Origin: Microbacterium radiodurans
GTDB taxonomy: Bacteria; Actinomycetota; Actinomycetes; Actinomycetales; Microbacteriaceae
Length of the DNA stretch: 64,000 nucleotides
Assembly: GCF_008710705.1 (NCBI RefSeq)
Contig: NZ_VYRZ01000003.1
Span: forward strand, 310,001-374,000
Direction: 5' to 3'
Below, piece by piece: positions 34,521 to 43,310 of the stretch. A program made the position numbers and the translations under genes. Within the stretch, counting starts at the first letter, position 1, and each line of letters begins with the position of its first letter. Below the pieces are notes generated by a model. That model saw only the letters and a program-made list of their open reading frames with translations, was not told the DNA's origin and made no database searches.

Positions 34521-35329
34521 GTCGGGCGGCCGGCGGCGCGGGAGGGTTCGTACCGCGGATCCTCCTCGTGCCGGCCCTGCTCGGACTGGCGCTTCTGGTC
34601 GTGCCGCTGACGGCGCTCGTCGGACGCGTCGACCTCTCGACCCTCTGGCAGGACGTCACCTCGCCCGCCGCCGGATCGGCCCTCCTCCTGTCGCTGCAGA
34701 CCGCGCTCGCCGCCACGGCGGCGTGCATCGTCCTCGGTGTGCCCCTCGCGCTCCTCATCGCCCGCTCCGGGGCGCGATCGGCGGCGGTCATGCGCGCCGT
34801 CGTCACGGTGCCGCTCGTGCTGCCGCCCATGGTCGGCGGCGTCGCGCTGCTGTTCCTCTTCGGTCGCACCGGCTGGCTCGGCGAGGTCCTCGCGGGCGTC
34901 GGCGTCCGCATCCCGTTCACCACCGTCGCCGTCGTGCTCGCGCAGACGTTCGTGGCGCTGCCCTTCCTCGTCCTCGCGCTCGAGGGTGCGCTCCGCGCGA
35001 CCGGACAGCGGTTCGAGCAGGCGGCGGCGGCCCTCGGCGCGGGACGGTGGCGGATCCTCTGGCGCATCACGATCCCGCTCGCGGGGCCGGGTCTCGTGGC
35101 CGGCATCGTGCTGTGCTTCGCGCGGGCGCTCGGCGAGTTCGGGGCGACCGCGCTGTTCGCGGGCAACGCGCCGGGGGTCACGCAGACGATGCCGCTGGCG
35201 ATCTACACGGCCTTCAACGGCGCCGGGGTGTCGCAGGGCACGGCCGTCGCGCTGTCGCTGCTGCTGCTCGTGACGGCGGTCGCGGTGCTGCTGCTCGTGC
35301 GCGCCTGGCGGCCGGGGGCGACCCGATGA
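34517..35329 (+). CDS. modB: Molybdate ABC transporter permease
   Basis: A 270-residue membrane protein with about six helices and the EAA loop EQAAAALGAGRWRILWRITIPLA that docks ModC. GTG 34517 overlaps the modA stop (GTGA). The modC ATG overlaps its stop (ATGA). Confidence 0.95.
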   Translation: MSRAAGGAGGFVPRILLVPALLGLALLVVPLTALVGRVDLSTLWQDVTSPAAGSALLLSLQTALAATAACIVLGVPLALLIARSGARSAAVMRAVVTVPLVLPPMVGGVALLFLFGRTGWLGEVLAGVGVRIPFTTVAVVLAQTFVALPFLVLALEGALRATGQRFEQAAAALGAGRWRILWRITIPLAGPGLVAGIVLCFARALGEFGATALFAGNAPGVTQTMPLAIYTAFNGAGVSQGTAVALSLLLLVTAVAVLLLVRAWRPGATR

Positions 35330-36378
35330 GCGGCCGCGCCGCCGGGCTCGAGGTCGCCGTCCGCGTGCGACGGCGGGAGCTGACCGTCACGGCGCAGTTC
35401 ACCGCCGCGGACGGCGAGATCGTCGCCGTGATGGGACCGAGCGGTGCCGGCAAGACGACGCTCCTCGAGGCGATCGCCGGTCTCGTGCCGCTTGCGGACG
35501 GATCGGTGGCCGTCGGCGGCATCGAGGTCGCGACGCCGCGGCGGCAGGTCGCGCCGCAGCGCCGCGGAACGGTGCTGCTGCGTCAGGACCCCTGCCTCTT
35601 CCCGCACCTGAACGCGCGCGAGAACATCGCCTTCGGGCTCCGGACCCGCGGCGCCTCGCGGGCCGAGGCCCGGCGCGCCGCCGACGAGTGGCTCGCGCGG
35701 GTCGAGCTCGCCGGTCGCGGCGATCGGCTGCCGCGCGAGCTCTCCGGCGGGCAGCAGCAGCGCGTCGCCCTCGCCCGCGCGCTCGCCGCCGCGCCGCGCG
35801 TCGTCCTGCTCGACGAGCCGTTCACCGCGCTCGACCCCGAGACCGTCGCGGCGCTCCGATCGATGCTCCGCGATCGCCTGCGCGAGACCTCGACGACAGC
35901 GGTGCTCGTCACCCACGACGCCCTCGACGCCGCCGTGGCAGCCGACCGTCTCGTCGTCCTCGAGGGTGGAGAGGTCTCGCAGGACGGTCCGGTGGGCGAC
36001 GTGCTCCGCTCACCGGCGACGGCGTTCGGCGCGGTGATCGCCGGCCTCGACCGGGTGCCCGGCCGGGTCGCGGCGGGGGTGTGGACCGGCGGCGCGATGC
36101 GGGTGCCCGTGGCGCGACCCGACGGCGACCTGACGGCGCTCTTCCGGCCCGGGGCCGTCGCGCTGGAGGCGGGGCCCGGCGGCGGGGACGGGGCTCGGCC
36201 CGGGCACGCCTCGTGGCGCGCGCCGATCGCCCGACTGGAGCCGACCATCGGCGGTGTGCGCGTGCAGCTGGCGGACCCCGCCGTCGCGGTCGACGTGCCG
36301 CTCACCGCCGCCGCGGTGCTCGAGCCGGGCGCCGAGGTGACGGCATCCGTTCCGCTCGACACGATCGCCTGGGTCTGA
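35326..36378 (+). CDS. modC: Molybdate ABC transporter ATP-binding protein
   Basis: A 350-residue ATPase: Walker A GPSGAGKTT, Q-loop LLRQDPCLFPH, signature LSGGQQQR, Walker B VVLLDEP and H-loop VTHD, then a C-terminal regulatory region (about 235-350) of TOBE-like character. It powers molybdate import with ModA and ModB. Confidence 0.94.
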   Translation: MSGRAAGLEVAVRVRRRELTVTAQFTAADGEIVAVMGPSGAGKTTLLEAIAGLVPLADGSVAVGGIEVATPRRQVAPQRRGTVLLRQDPCLFPHLNARENIAFGLRTRGASRAEARRAADEWLARVELAGRGDRLPRELSGGQQQRVALARALAAAPRVVLLDEPFTALDPETVAALRSMLRDRLRETSTTAVLVTHDALDAAVAADRLVVLEGGEVSQDGPVGDVLRSPATAFGAVIAGLDRVPGRVAAGVWTGGAMRVPVARPDGDLTALFRPGAVALEAGPGGGDGARPGHASWRAPIARLEPTIGGVRVQLADPAVAVDVPLTAAAVLEPGAEVTASVPLDTIAWV

Positions 36379-36450
36379 GCCCGCGGTCTGGGGCTGGGCC
36401 GGGCTGGGGTTGGGGTGGTCGCGGGCTGGGGTGGGTGGGAGGATCGGGGG

Positions 36451-37059
36451 ATGCTGCACCTGAGGCGCTTCCGGGCGGGCGATGAGGCCGCGCTCGCCGA
36501 CATCTGCTTGCGCACCGCCGACGCGGGCGCCGACGCCACCGGCGTCTTCGCCGACGACGACATCTGGGCGGCGGTGTTCGTGCTGCCCTACGTCGAGCGG
36601 CATCAGGACCTCGCGTTCGTCGTCGCCGACGACGAGGACCGACCCGTGGGCTACGTCGTCGGGACCGACGACACGCGCGCGTTCGAGGACTGGTTCGCCC
36701 GCGACTGGTGGCCGCGCGCCGGATCGCGCTGGCCGCGTCCCGCCGCCGACGACACCTCGCGCCAGGCCGGCACGCTGCGCTACGCCGCCGGCCGCCGCGC
36801 CGGCGCCGAGCCCTACGGCGACCGGCATCCCGCACATCTGCACATCGACCTGCTGCCCGAGGCGCAGCGCCAGGGGTGGGGGCGTCGCCTGATCGACCGT
36901 CTCGGCGTCGAGCTGCGGGGGCGCGGCGTCACGGGGCTCCACCTCGTCGCCTCGACCGACAACACCGCGGCGCTCGCGTTCTACGACCGGATCGGCCTCG
37001 AGCGGCTGCCCTCGCACAACGGCGTGCAGGCCTTCGGCCGCGACCTCGCTTCGCTCTGA
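36451..37059 (+). CDS. GNAT-family N-acetyltransferase
   Basis: A 202-residue acetyltransferase. The acetyl-CoA loop is LLPEAQRQGWGRRLID (Q/RxxGxG/A), preceded by HLHIDLL and followed by GLHLVASTDNTAALAFYDRIGLERL. A central stretch DWFARDWWPRAGSRWPRP is longer than in minimal GNATs. Substrate unknown. ATG 36451 has GGGAGGATC upstream. It lies after modC but is separated by 72 bases of Gly/Trp-like repetitive sequence, so cotranscription is uncertain. Confidence 0.87.
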   Translation: MLHLRRFRAGDEAALADICLRTADAGADATGVFADDDIWAAVFVLPYVERHQDLAFVVADDEDRPVGYVVGTDDTRAFEDWFARDWWPRAGSRWPRPAADDTSRQAGTLRYAAGRRAGAEPYGDRHPAHLHIDLLPEAQRQGWGRRLIDRLGVELRGRGVTGLHLVASTDNTAALAFYDRIGLERLPSHNGVQAFGRDLASL

Positions 37060-37131
37060 ACCGCCCGCCGTCGCCTCCGTCCCGGCGCCCGCCTCGCTCG
37101 GCCGCCCCTCGCCCGCAGATCGCGGACTTCC

Positions 37132-37197
37132 CGCGTTCTGCGGATCGCTAGCGCCGGGGGATCCGCAGAATGCGAGATCTCCGCAGAACGCGAGATC
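37132..37197. repeat. Intergenic repeat: tandem 18-mer plus inverted copy
   Basis: TCCGCAGAATGCGAGATC (37162-37179) is followed directly by a copy with one change (37180-37197). An inverted copy of the first half, CGCGTTCTGCGGATC (37132-37146), can fold onto GATCCGCAGAATGCG (37160-37174), 14 of 15 matching. It lies between convergent genes (GNAT and cydC). Confidence 0.6.
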
Positions 37198-37244
37198 CCC
37201 GCAGCAGGGCGGGGCCGCGCGGGTGCGGCAGCGTCCCGACCCCG

Positions 37245-38903
37245 TCAGACCGCGGCGACCCGGCCGGCCTCGATGCGGATCGTGCGGTCGACGAGCGCTG
37301 CGGGGACGCGCACGTGCGAGATGAGGACGACGGTTCGCCCGGCGGCCGCTCCCAGCAGGTCGCGCAGCAGCAGATCGGATGCCGCGGGGTCGACCCCCGC
37401 GGTCGGCTCGTCGAGCACCAGCACGGGGAAGTCGTGCAGCAGCGCGCGCGCGAGCGCGATGCGCTGCGCCTGACCGCCCGAGACGAGCGCGCCGCGCTCG
37501 CCGACCCGGGCGTCGAGCCCGCCGCGCTCGCGCAGCCAGGGGCCGAGACCTACGCGCTCGAGCGCCGCCTCGAGCTCGGCGTCGGTGGCGGTGTCGCGCG
37601 CGAACAGCAGGTTCTGGCGGATGTCCTCGTCGAAGAGCATCGGCCGCTGCTCGCACAGGCCGACGGTCAGGCGCAGGTCGTCGGGCGCGAGCGAGCCGAC
37701 CGCCCGCCCGCCGATCTCGTACGTGCCCGTGACATCGAGGAAGCGGACGAGGGCGTGCGCGAGCGTCGATTTGCCCGCACCGCTGGAGCCGACCACGAGC
37801 AGACGCTCGCCCGCGCGGACGTCGAGGTCGATGTCGGACAGGGCCGGTCGGTCCGCTCCCGGCCAGGTCACGCTCGCACCGCGCAGCCGCAGGCCCTCTC
37901 CGAGATCCGGTGCGACCCCCGTCGGCTCCGGCGCGTCGTGGACGAGCCCGTCGGGCACGGCATCGGGGACGGTCTCGGCGATCCGCCGGGCAGACCCGCG
38001 GACGGTGCGCCACGAGGCGGCGGCGAGCGGAACGCTCGAGAAGACCTCGAACACCGCCATCGGAACGAGGACGACCACCGCGAGCCAGGGGCCGCCGAGG
38101 GTCGCCACCTGCGGCGCAGCGACGGCGACGGCGAGGATCGAGGCGGCACCGGCGGCGAGCGAGACGATCGCGGCTGTGCCCGCCTGCGACCCGGCGCGGC
38201 GGACGACGGCGCGTCGCAGCATCCGATCGGCCGTCGCGATCCGGTCGCGGCTGGCCGCTTCGGCCCCGTAGGCGACGAGCACGTCGAGACTGCCGAGGTG
38301 GTCGGTCACGGCGTCGGCGAGGCGTGCGCGCAGCGGTGCGACCGTGCGCTCGGCCCGCGCCCCCGACGCCCAGCCCCAGAAGGTCGCGACGACGGCCGCG
38401 ACGGCCAGGCACAGCAGCAGGGTGAGGCCCGCGACGGGGGAGACGATCGCGACGAAGACGACGGATGCCGCGGCCACCGTCGCCGACGCGACGAGCGGCT
38501 CGACGACCCGCAGCGGCAGGTTCTGCAGCTCGTCCACGTCGTCGACGAGGGCCGACAGCGCCGAGCCCCGACGCACCCGGCCGAGCCCGTCGGGCGCGAG
38601 TGGAATGAGGCGGCGCACCAGGTCGGTGCGCGTCGTCGCGAGTTGGCGGAGGGCGGCGTCGTGGGCGGTGAGCCGCTCGAGGTAGCGGAACGCGGCTCGG
38701 GAGATCGCGAAGGCGCGGACGCCGACCACGGCCGCCATGACGTACATGACGGCGGGCTGCTCGCTCGCGCGGACGATCAGCCAGGCGCTGCACGCCAGCA
38801 GGGCCACGGCCGACAGCTCCGTCGCGAAGCCCGTCGCCAGCGCCGTCCAGAATCGGCGAAGCGGCGGCATCGCGCCGCGCAGCACGTCGGTCGTCGTCGT
38901 CAT
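37245..38903 (-). CDS. cydC: Cytochrome bd assembly ABC exporter subunit
   Basis: A 552-residue half-transporter: about six helices (residues 15-310) and an ATPase with Walker A GSSGAGKST, signature VSGGQAQ and Walker B VLVLDEPT. CydDC exports thiols (cysteine/glutathione in E. coli) or handles heme, and is needed for active cytochrome bd. ATG 38903 overlaps the cydD stop (ATGA). Last of cydABDC. Confidence 0.92.
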   Translation of the reverse strand: MTTTTDVLRGAMPPLRRFWTALATGFATELSAVALLACSAWLIVRASEQPAVMYVMAAVVGVRAFAISRAAFRYLERLTAHDAALRQLATTRTDLVRRLIPLAPDGLGRVRRGSALSALVDDVDELQNLPLRVVEPLVASATVAAASVVFVAIVSPVAGLTLLLCLAVAAVVATFWGWASGARAERTVAPLRARLADAVTDHLGSLDVLVAYGAEAASRDRIATADRMLRRAVVRRAGSQAGTAAIVSLAAGAASILAVAVAAPQVATLGGPWLAVVVLVPMAVFEVFSSVPLAAASWRTVRGSARRIAETVPDAVPDGLVHDAPEPTGVAPDLGEGLRLRGASVTWPGADRPALSDIDLDVRAGERLLVVGSSGAGKSTLAHALVRFLDVTGTYEIGGRAVGSLAPDDLRLTVGLCEQRPMLFDEDIRQNLLFARDTATDAELEAALERVGLGPWLRERGGLDARVGERGALVSGGQAQRIALARALLHDFPVLVLDEPTAGVDPAASDLLLRDLLGAAAGRTVVLISHVRVPAALVDRTIRIEAGRVAAV

Positions 38904-40588
38904 GCCGTCACCTCCCGCGCGGGCGCGATCTCGACGATCGCATCGGCGATCGCGCGGGCGCTCTCGCGGTGCGAGATCAGCAGCACCGTGGCGCCGCCGT
39001 CGGCGAGGTCGCGAAGACTCGTCCAGAGCACGGCTTCGGTCTCGGCGTCGAGCGCAGCGCTCGGCTCGTCGAGCGCGAGGACGGATGCGGCGCCCGAGAG
39101 GTGCCGGTGGATCGCGCGGGCGACGGCGACCCGCTGCGCCTGACCGCCCGACAGACCCGAGCCGAGCACACCGAGGCTCGTCGCCGGATCGATGCCCGCG
39201 GCCCCCGCGGCCGCGAGCGCGCGGCGGACCGCCGCCGGATCCGCGTCCGCGTCGCCCTCGGCCTGTCCGCCGCCGAGCGCGACGTTCTCGGCCACCGTGC
39301 CCGTGATGAGCCCCGGGGCCTGACCGGCCCACGCGAGCCAGCGCGCAGCGGGCGGCAGCGGCTCACCGCCGAGCGTGAGCTCGCCCTCGACGGATGCCGC
39401 GCCTCGCAGCGCCGCGAAGACGCTCGACTTGCCGGCGCCGCTCGGCCCCGCGAGCAGCGTCACGGTACCGGGTGCCGCGTCGAACGAGACGGGCGCGAGC
39501 AGGCTGTCGCCGCGCCGGACGCGGACGTCGCGCGCCCGGAGGAGGCCGCCCGCCGGGCGCGCGGCCGCGGCATCCGTGCGGGTGTCGGATTCGGGGGCCG
39601 TCGCGGCGGCGTCGAGCACCTCGAAGACGTCGTCGGTCGCCGCGACGCCCTCGGCGGCGGCGTGGAACTGCACGCCGACCTGTCGGAGGGGCAGGTAGGC
39701 CTCGGGCGCGAGGAGCAGGACGAAGAGCCCGACGGCGAGGCCGAGGTCGCCGTCGATCAGGCGGAAGCCGATCGAGACCGCGACGATCGCGACGGAGATC
39801 GAGGCGAGGAACTCGAGGGCGAATCCCGACAGGAACGACACGCGGAGGACGCGCATCGTCTCGACCCGGTAGCGCTCGGTCATGGTCGCGATTGACCCGG
39901 CGGCTCGGTGCTGGCGTCCGAACACGGTCAGGGTCGAGAGTCCGCGCACGGTGTCGGCGAAGCGGGCGGCGAGCTGACGCAGGGTCTGCCACTGCTGGCG
40001 CTGCACGGTACGGGTGGCCAGCCCGATCAGAACCATGAAGAGCGGAATGAGGGGCATCGTCAGAAGCACCGTGAGTCCCGAGACCCAGTCGTTCCACCAG
40101 ATGACCGCGATGAGGATCGGCGTCGCGACGGCGGTGAGGACGAGCTGCGGCAGGTACCGGCCGAAGTACGCATCGAGCGCGTCGAGCCCGCGTCCGGCGG
40201 TGACGGCGAGCTGCGCGGTGTTGCGGGTCTCGAGCCAGCCCGGGCCGAGGCGCCCGAGCGCCGCGATGAGTCCCGCCCGCAGTTCGCCGCGCACCCGCGC
40301 GGCGGCGCGCGCCGACAGCGACTCGCGCAGCCACAGCAGTCCGGCGCGGGCGGCGACGGTGGCACCGAGGGCGGCGAGCACGCCGGCGAGGTCGGCGGGC
40401 GGCATCCGCTCGATCGCGCCGACGACGGCGCGGGTGAGGAGCCACGAGAAGGCGACGACGACGAGCGTCTGGGCGGCGCCGATCGCCGCGAGTGCGACGA
40501 AGAAGGCGCGCGAGCCGCGGGCGTAGCGGAGCAGTCGTGGATCCACCGGCCGGCCGCTGCGGCGCGCCGGCGCCTCGGGCCCGTCCAT
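38900..40588 (-). CDS. cydD: Cytochrome bd assembly ABC exporter subunit
   Basis: A 562-residue half-transporter with a membrane domain (about 25-330) containing GWLETRNTAQLAVTAGRGLDALDAYFGRYLPQL, typical of CydD, and an ATPase (GPSGAGKSS, LSGGQAQ, VLALDEPS). ATG 40588 is preceded by AGAGGTGACT; an ATG 35 codons upstream would reach nearly to the cydB stop and lacks family sequence. It follows cydB by 67 bases. Confidence 0.92.
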   Translation of the reverse strand: MDGPEAPARRSGRPVDPRLLRYARGSRAFFVALAAIGAAQTLVVVAFSWLLTRAVVGAIERMPPADLAGVLAALGATVAARAGLLWLRESLSARAAARVRGELRAGLIAALGRLGPGWLETRNTAQLAVTAGRGLDALDAYFGRYLPQLVLTAVATPILIAVIWWNDWVSGLTVLLTMPLIPLFMVLIGLATRTVQRQQWQTLRQLAARFADTVRGLSTLTVFGRQHRAAGSIATMTERYRVETMRVLRVSFLSGFALEFLASISVAIVAVSIGFRLIDGDLGLAVGLFVLLLAPEAYLPLRQVGVQFHAAAEGVAATDDVFEVLDAAATAPESDTRTDAAAARPAGGLLRARDVRVRRGDSLLAPVSFDAAPGTVTLLAGPSGAGKSSVFAALRGAASVEGELTLGGEPLPPAARWLAWAGQAPGLITGTVAENVALGGGQAEGDADADPAAVRRALAAAGAAGIDPATSLGVLGSGLSGGQAQRVAVARAIHRHLSGAASVLALDEPSAALDAETEAVLWTSLRDLADGGATVLLISHRESARAIADAIVEIAPAREVTA

Positions 40589-40655
40589 AGTCACCTCTCG
40601 ATCCTGCCTTACCCGCCGGACGGCGCGTCGCGTCGCGGTGGGACCGGCGGGCAGC

Positions 40656-41687
40656 TCAGTGCGCGACGAGGTCGGCCTCCTCGATCCGCGCACGGGTGAC
40701 CCGCTTGCGGAACACCCAGTACGTCCAGCCCTGATAGAGCAGGATCATCGGCAGGAAGATCACCGCGGCCCAGGTCATGATGGTCAGCGTGTAGTCGGTC
40801 GACGACGCGTTCTCGATCGTGAGGTTCCACGCCGGGTCGCTCGAGGACGGCATGACGTTCGGGAAGAGGGCGAACCAGAGCGTCAGGACGGCGAAGAGCA
40901 CCGTGCCGGCGCCGAAGGCGAAGGCCCATCCCTCGCGGTCCCGCAGGTTCGCGCCGACCGAGCCGATGAGCAGCACAGCGGCCATCGTCGCCGCGGTCGC
41001 CACGAGACCGACGAGCGGCGCGCCCCGTTCGAGCGCCGACAGCACGGTCCAGGCGAGGAAGACCGCCGCCGCAACCACCGTGAGGAGTCCCGATCGGGTC
41101 GCGAGGCGGCGCGCGTCGGCGCGCACCTGTCCGTCGGTCTTGAGTGCGACGAAGTACACCCCGTGCGTGAAGAACAGCAGCAGAGTCACGACGCCGCCGA
41201 GCAGGCCGTACGGGTTGAGGAGCGTCAGCAGGGTGCCGGTGAACTCCTTGTCGGCGTCGATGGGAACGCCCTGCACGATGTTCGCCAGCGCGACCCCCCA
41301 CAGGAAGGCGGGGACGGCGGAGCCCCAGACGATCATGGCGTCGAAGCGCGCGCGCCATCTCGGGTCGTCGCGCTGGTGGCGGTACTCGAACGAGACGCCG
41401 CGGAGGATGAGCGCGATGAGGATGAGCAGCAGCGGCAGGTAGAAGCCGCTGAAGAGGGTCGCGTACCACTCCGGGAAGGCGGCGAACAGACACGCGCCCG
41501 CGACGATGACCCATGTCTCGTTGAGGTCCCAGACCGGGCCGATCGTGTTGATGATCTGGCGCCGTGAGACGTTGTCCTTGCCGAGGAAGGGCAGCGACAT
41601 GCCGACGCCGAAGTCGAATCCGTCGAGGACGAAGTAGCCGACGAAGAAGACGCCGACGATGAAGAACCAGACGTACGCGAGATCCAT
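40656..41687 (-). CDS. cydB: Cytochrome bd ubiquinol/menaquinol oxidase subunit II
   Basis: A 343-residue membrane protein with about nine helices, starting MDLAYVWFFIVGVFFVGYFVLDGFDFGVGM (the conserved LDGFDFGVG), then IGPVWDLNETWVIVAGACLFAAFP. It forms the bd oxidase with CydA. It starts 10 bases after the cydA stop. Confidence 0.96.
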   Translation of the reverse strand: MDLAYVWFFIVGVFFVGYFVLDGFDFGVGMSLPFLGKDNVSRRQIINTIGPVWDLNETWVIVAGACLFAAFPEWYATLFSGFYLPLLLILIALILRGVSFEYRHQRDDPRWRARFDAMIVWGSAVPAFLWGVALANIVQGVPIDADKEFTGTLLTLLNPYGLLGGVVTLLLFFTHGVYFVALKTDGQVRADARRLATRSGLLTVVAAAVFLAWTVLSALERGAPLVGLVATAATMAAVLLIGSVGANLRDREGWAFAFGAGTVLFAVLTLWFALFPNVMPSSSDPAWNLTIENASSTDYTLTIMTWAAVIFLPMILLYQGWTYWVFRKRVTRARIEEADLVAH

Positions 41688-41697
41688 GGTCGCCTCC

Positions 41698-43116
41698 TCA
41701 GTAGACGGTGGTGGTCAGGGCCGGGGCGCCGGACTCGTCCGAGCCCGGTTCGGGGAGCGGATCGGGGCCCTTCTGCGCGGCCTTGCGGATGAGGCCGAAC
41801 TCCACCACCGCGAGCGAGGCGTACACCGCCGTGAAGGCGAGGAGCGAGACCAGCACCGTCCACCCCGGGACATTCGGCGAGACGCCGTCCTCGGTGAGCA
41901 TGAGGCTGAACACGATCCAGGGCTGACGGCCCATCTCGGTGAAGATCCAGCCGACGAGGCTGCCGAGGAGGGGGAGGGGCGCCGACCAGATGGCGACCTT
42001 CCACATCCAGCGGGCGACCGGGCGGGTGGCCTTGGCGCGCGTGACCCACAGGCCGGCGACCGAGATGAGCGCCGCGATGCCGCCGAGACCGATCATCCAG
42101 CGGAAGGACCAGTAGGTCACCCAGACGATCGGGCGGTAGTCGACGCCCGCCCCGAAGGTCTCGGTGTACTGCGCCTGCAGGTCGTTCAGGCCCTCGACGC
42201 AGCCGTCGAAGCTGTGGGTCGAGAGGAACGAGAGCAGGTAGGGCACGCGCAGCGACCAGATCTCCTCGGTGCCGTCGGGGGTGCCGAGGGAGAAGATCGA
42301 GAACGACGCGTCGGCCCCGCAGGCGCTGTTCCACATCGCCTCGGCGGCCGCCATCTTCATCGGCTGGGTGGCGACCATGACGAGGCTCAGCTGGTCGCCC
42401 GAGATCGCGACGCCGACGAAGGAGACGATCATGCCCCACATGCCGAAGCGGAGGGCGGGCCGCATCGTGTCGAGGTGCTGCGCCCGCGAGATGTGCCACG
42501 CGGCGACGGCGATGACGACGGCGGCCGAGAACATCCAGGCCGCGAAGATCGTGTGCGGGAAGGCGGCGAGCACGATCGGATTCGTCAGCACCGCGCCGAA
42601 GTCGATGAGCTCCGCGCGCCCGCCGTCGCCGGCGAGCTGGTAGCCGACGGGATTCTGCATGAAGGCGTTGGCGGCGAGGATGAAGTATGCCGACAGGGTC
42701 GAGCCGAGCACCACCATCCAGATCGAGAACAGGTGCACGAGGCGGGGGAGCTTGTCCCAGCCGAAGATCCACAGCCCGATGAAGGTGGCCTCGAAGAAGA
42801 AGGCCATGAGACCTTCGAAAGCCAGGGGTGCGCCGAAGATGTCGCCGACGAAGCGCGAGTAGGCGGACCAGTTCATGCCGAATTGGAACTCCTGCACGAT
42901 GCCGGTGACCACGCCCATCGCGAAGTTGATCAGGAGCATCTTCCCGAACAGCCGCGTGAGGTGCAGCCACTTCACGTCTCCGGTGCGGTGCCACACGGTC
43001 TGGAAGATGGCGACCACGAGCGCCATTCCGAGCGTGAGCGGCACGAAGAGGTAGTGGTACAGCGTCGTCAGTCCGAACTGCCAGCGGGCGAGGAGCAGCG
43101 GATCGAGGAAGTCCAT
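41698..43116 (-). CDS. cydA: Cytochrome bd oxidase subunit I
   Basis: A 472-residue heme-bearing subunit: RWQFGLTTLYHYLFVPLTLG contains the heme b595 His region, and GRQPWIV and NPVGYQ are family blocks. The Q-loop is short, as in most Gram-positive CydA. The oxidase has very high oxygen affinity and resists NO, which suits a strain making NO by NirK. The promoter carries two copies of the island palindrome. Confidence 0.96.
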   Translation of the reverse strand: MDFLDPLLLARWQFGLTTLYHYLFVPLTLGMALVVAIFQTVWHRTGDVKWLHLTRLFGKMLLINFAMGVVTGIVQEFQFGMNWSAYSRFVGDIFGAPLAFEGLMAFFFEATFIGLWIFGWDKLPRLVHLFSIWMVVLGSTLSAYFILAANAFMQNPVGYQLAGDGGRAELIDFGAVLTNPIVLAAFPHTIFAAWMFSAAVVIAVAAWHISRAQHLDTMRPALRFGMWGMIVSFVGVAISGDQLSLVMVATQPMKMAAAEAMWNSACGADASFSIFSLGTPDGTEEIWSLRVPYLLSFLSTHSFDGCVEGLNDLQAQYTETFGAGVDYRPIVWVTYWSFRWMIGLGGIAALISVAGLWVTRAKATRPVARWMWKVAIWSAPLPLLGSLVGWIFTEMGRQPWIVFSLMLTEDGVSPNVPGWTVLVSLLAFTAVYASLAVVEFGLIRKAAQKGPDPLPEPGSDESGAPALTTTVY

Positions 43117-43202
43117 CGGGCGGTGCCTTTCGGGAGGCGGCTTTCGTCAGCCTGAAGGTAGCGAGCGGCCTGATTCGGCATGGTGATCAGCCGCCGGGAA
43201 TA

Positions 43203-43208
43203 ATCGTA
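43203..43208 (-). promoter_or_regulatory. Candidate -10 (TACGAT) of cydABDC
   Basis: TACGAT on the minus strand, about 85 bases before cydA. Palindrome 43212-43226 fills the spacer and 43234-43248 covers the -35 region, a layout expected for repression. Confidence 0.45.
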
Positions 43209-43211
43209 GAG

Positions 43212-43226
43212 CGTGGTCAGACCACA
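43212..43226. promoter_or_regulatory. Operator palindrome CGTGGTC-A-GACCACA (cydA-proximal)
   Basis: GTGGTC-A-GACCAC is a perfect 13-bp palindrome. Its centre is 22 bp (about two helical turns) from the next copy, allowing two dimers to bind the same DNA face. Confidence 0.7.
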
Positions 43227-43233
43227 TGCAAGG

Positions 43234-43248
43234 TGTGATCAGACCACA
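43234..43248. promoter_or_regulatory. Operator palindrome TGTGATC-A-GACCACA (moaA side)
   Basis: 15-bp palindrome with one mismatch, nearly identical to the site ahead of the nirK-like gene. It is 50 bases from the moaA -10, so both cydABDC and moaA could be affected. Confidence 0.7.
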
Positions 43249-43298
43249 CGCCGACGACGCGACGTGTTTTCCCCGGCCCTCACCCCCGCAGGGCCGGT

Positions 43299-43304
43299 TA
43301 CGCT
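43299..43304 (+). promoter_or_regulatory. -10 box TACGCT, leaderless moaA
   Basis: TACGCT, six bases, ATG 43311. Confidence 0.6.
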
Positions 43305-43310
43305 CGGAGC

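Noticed and set aside
37060..37244. Short direct repeats resembling a CRISPR array
   Set aside because: Repeats are adjacent without spacers, only two full copies plus an inverted one, and no cas genes are present.
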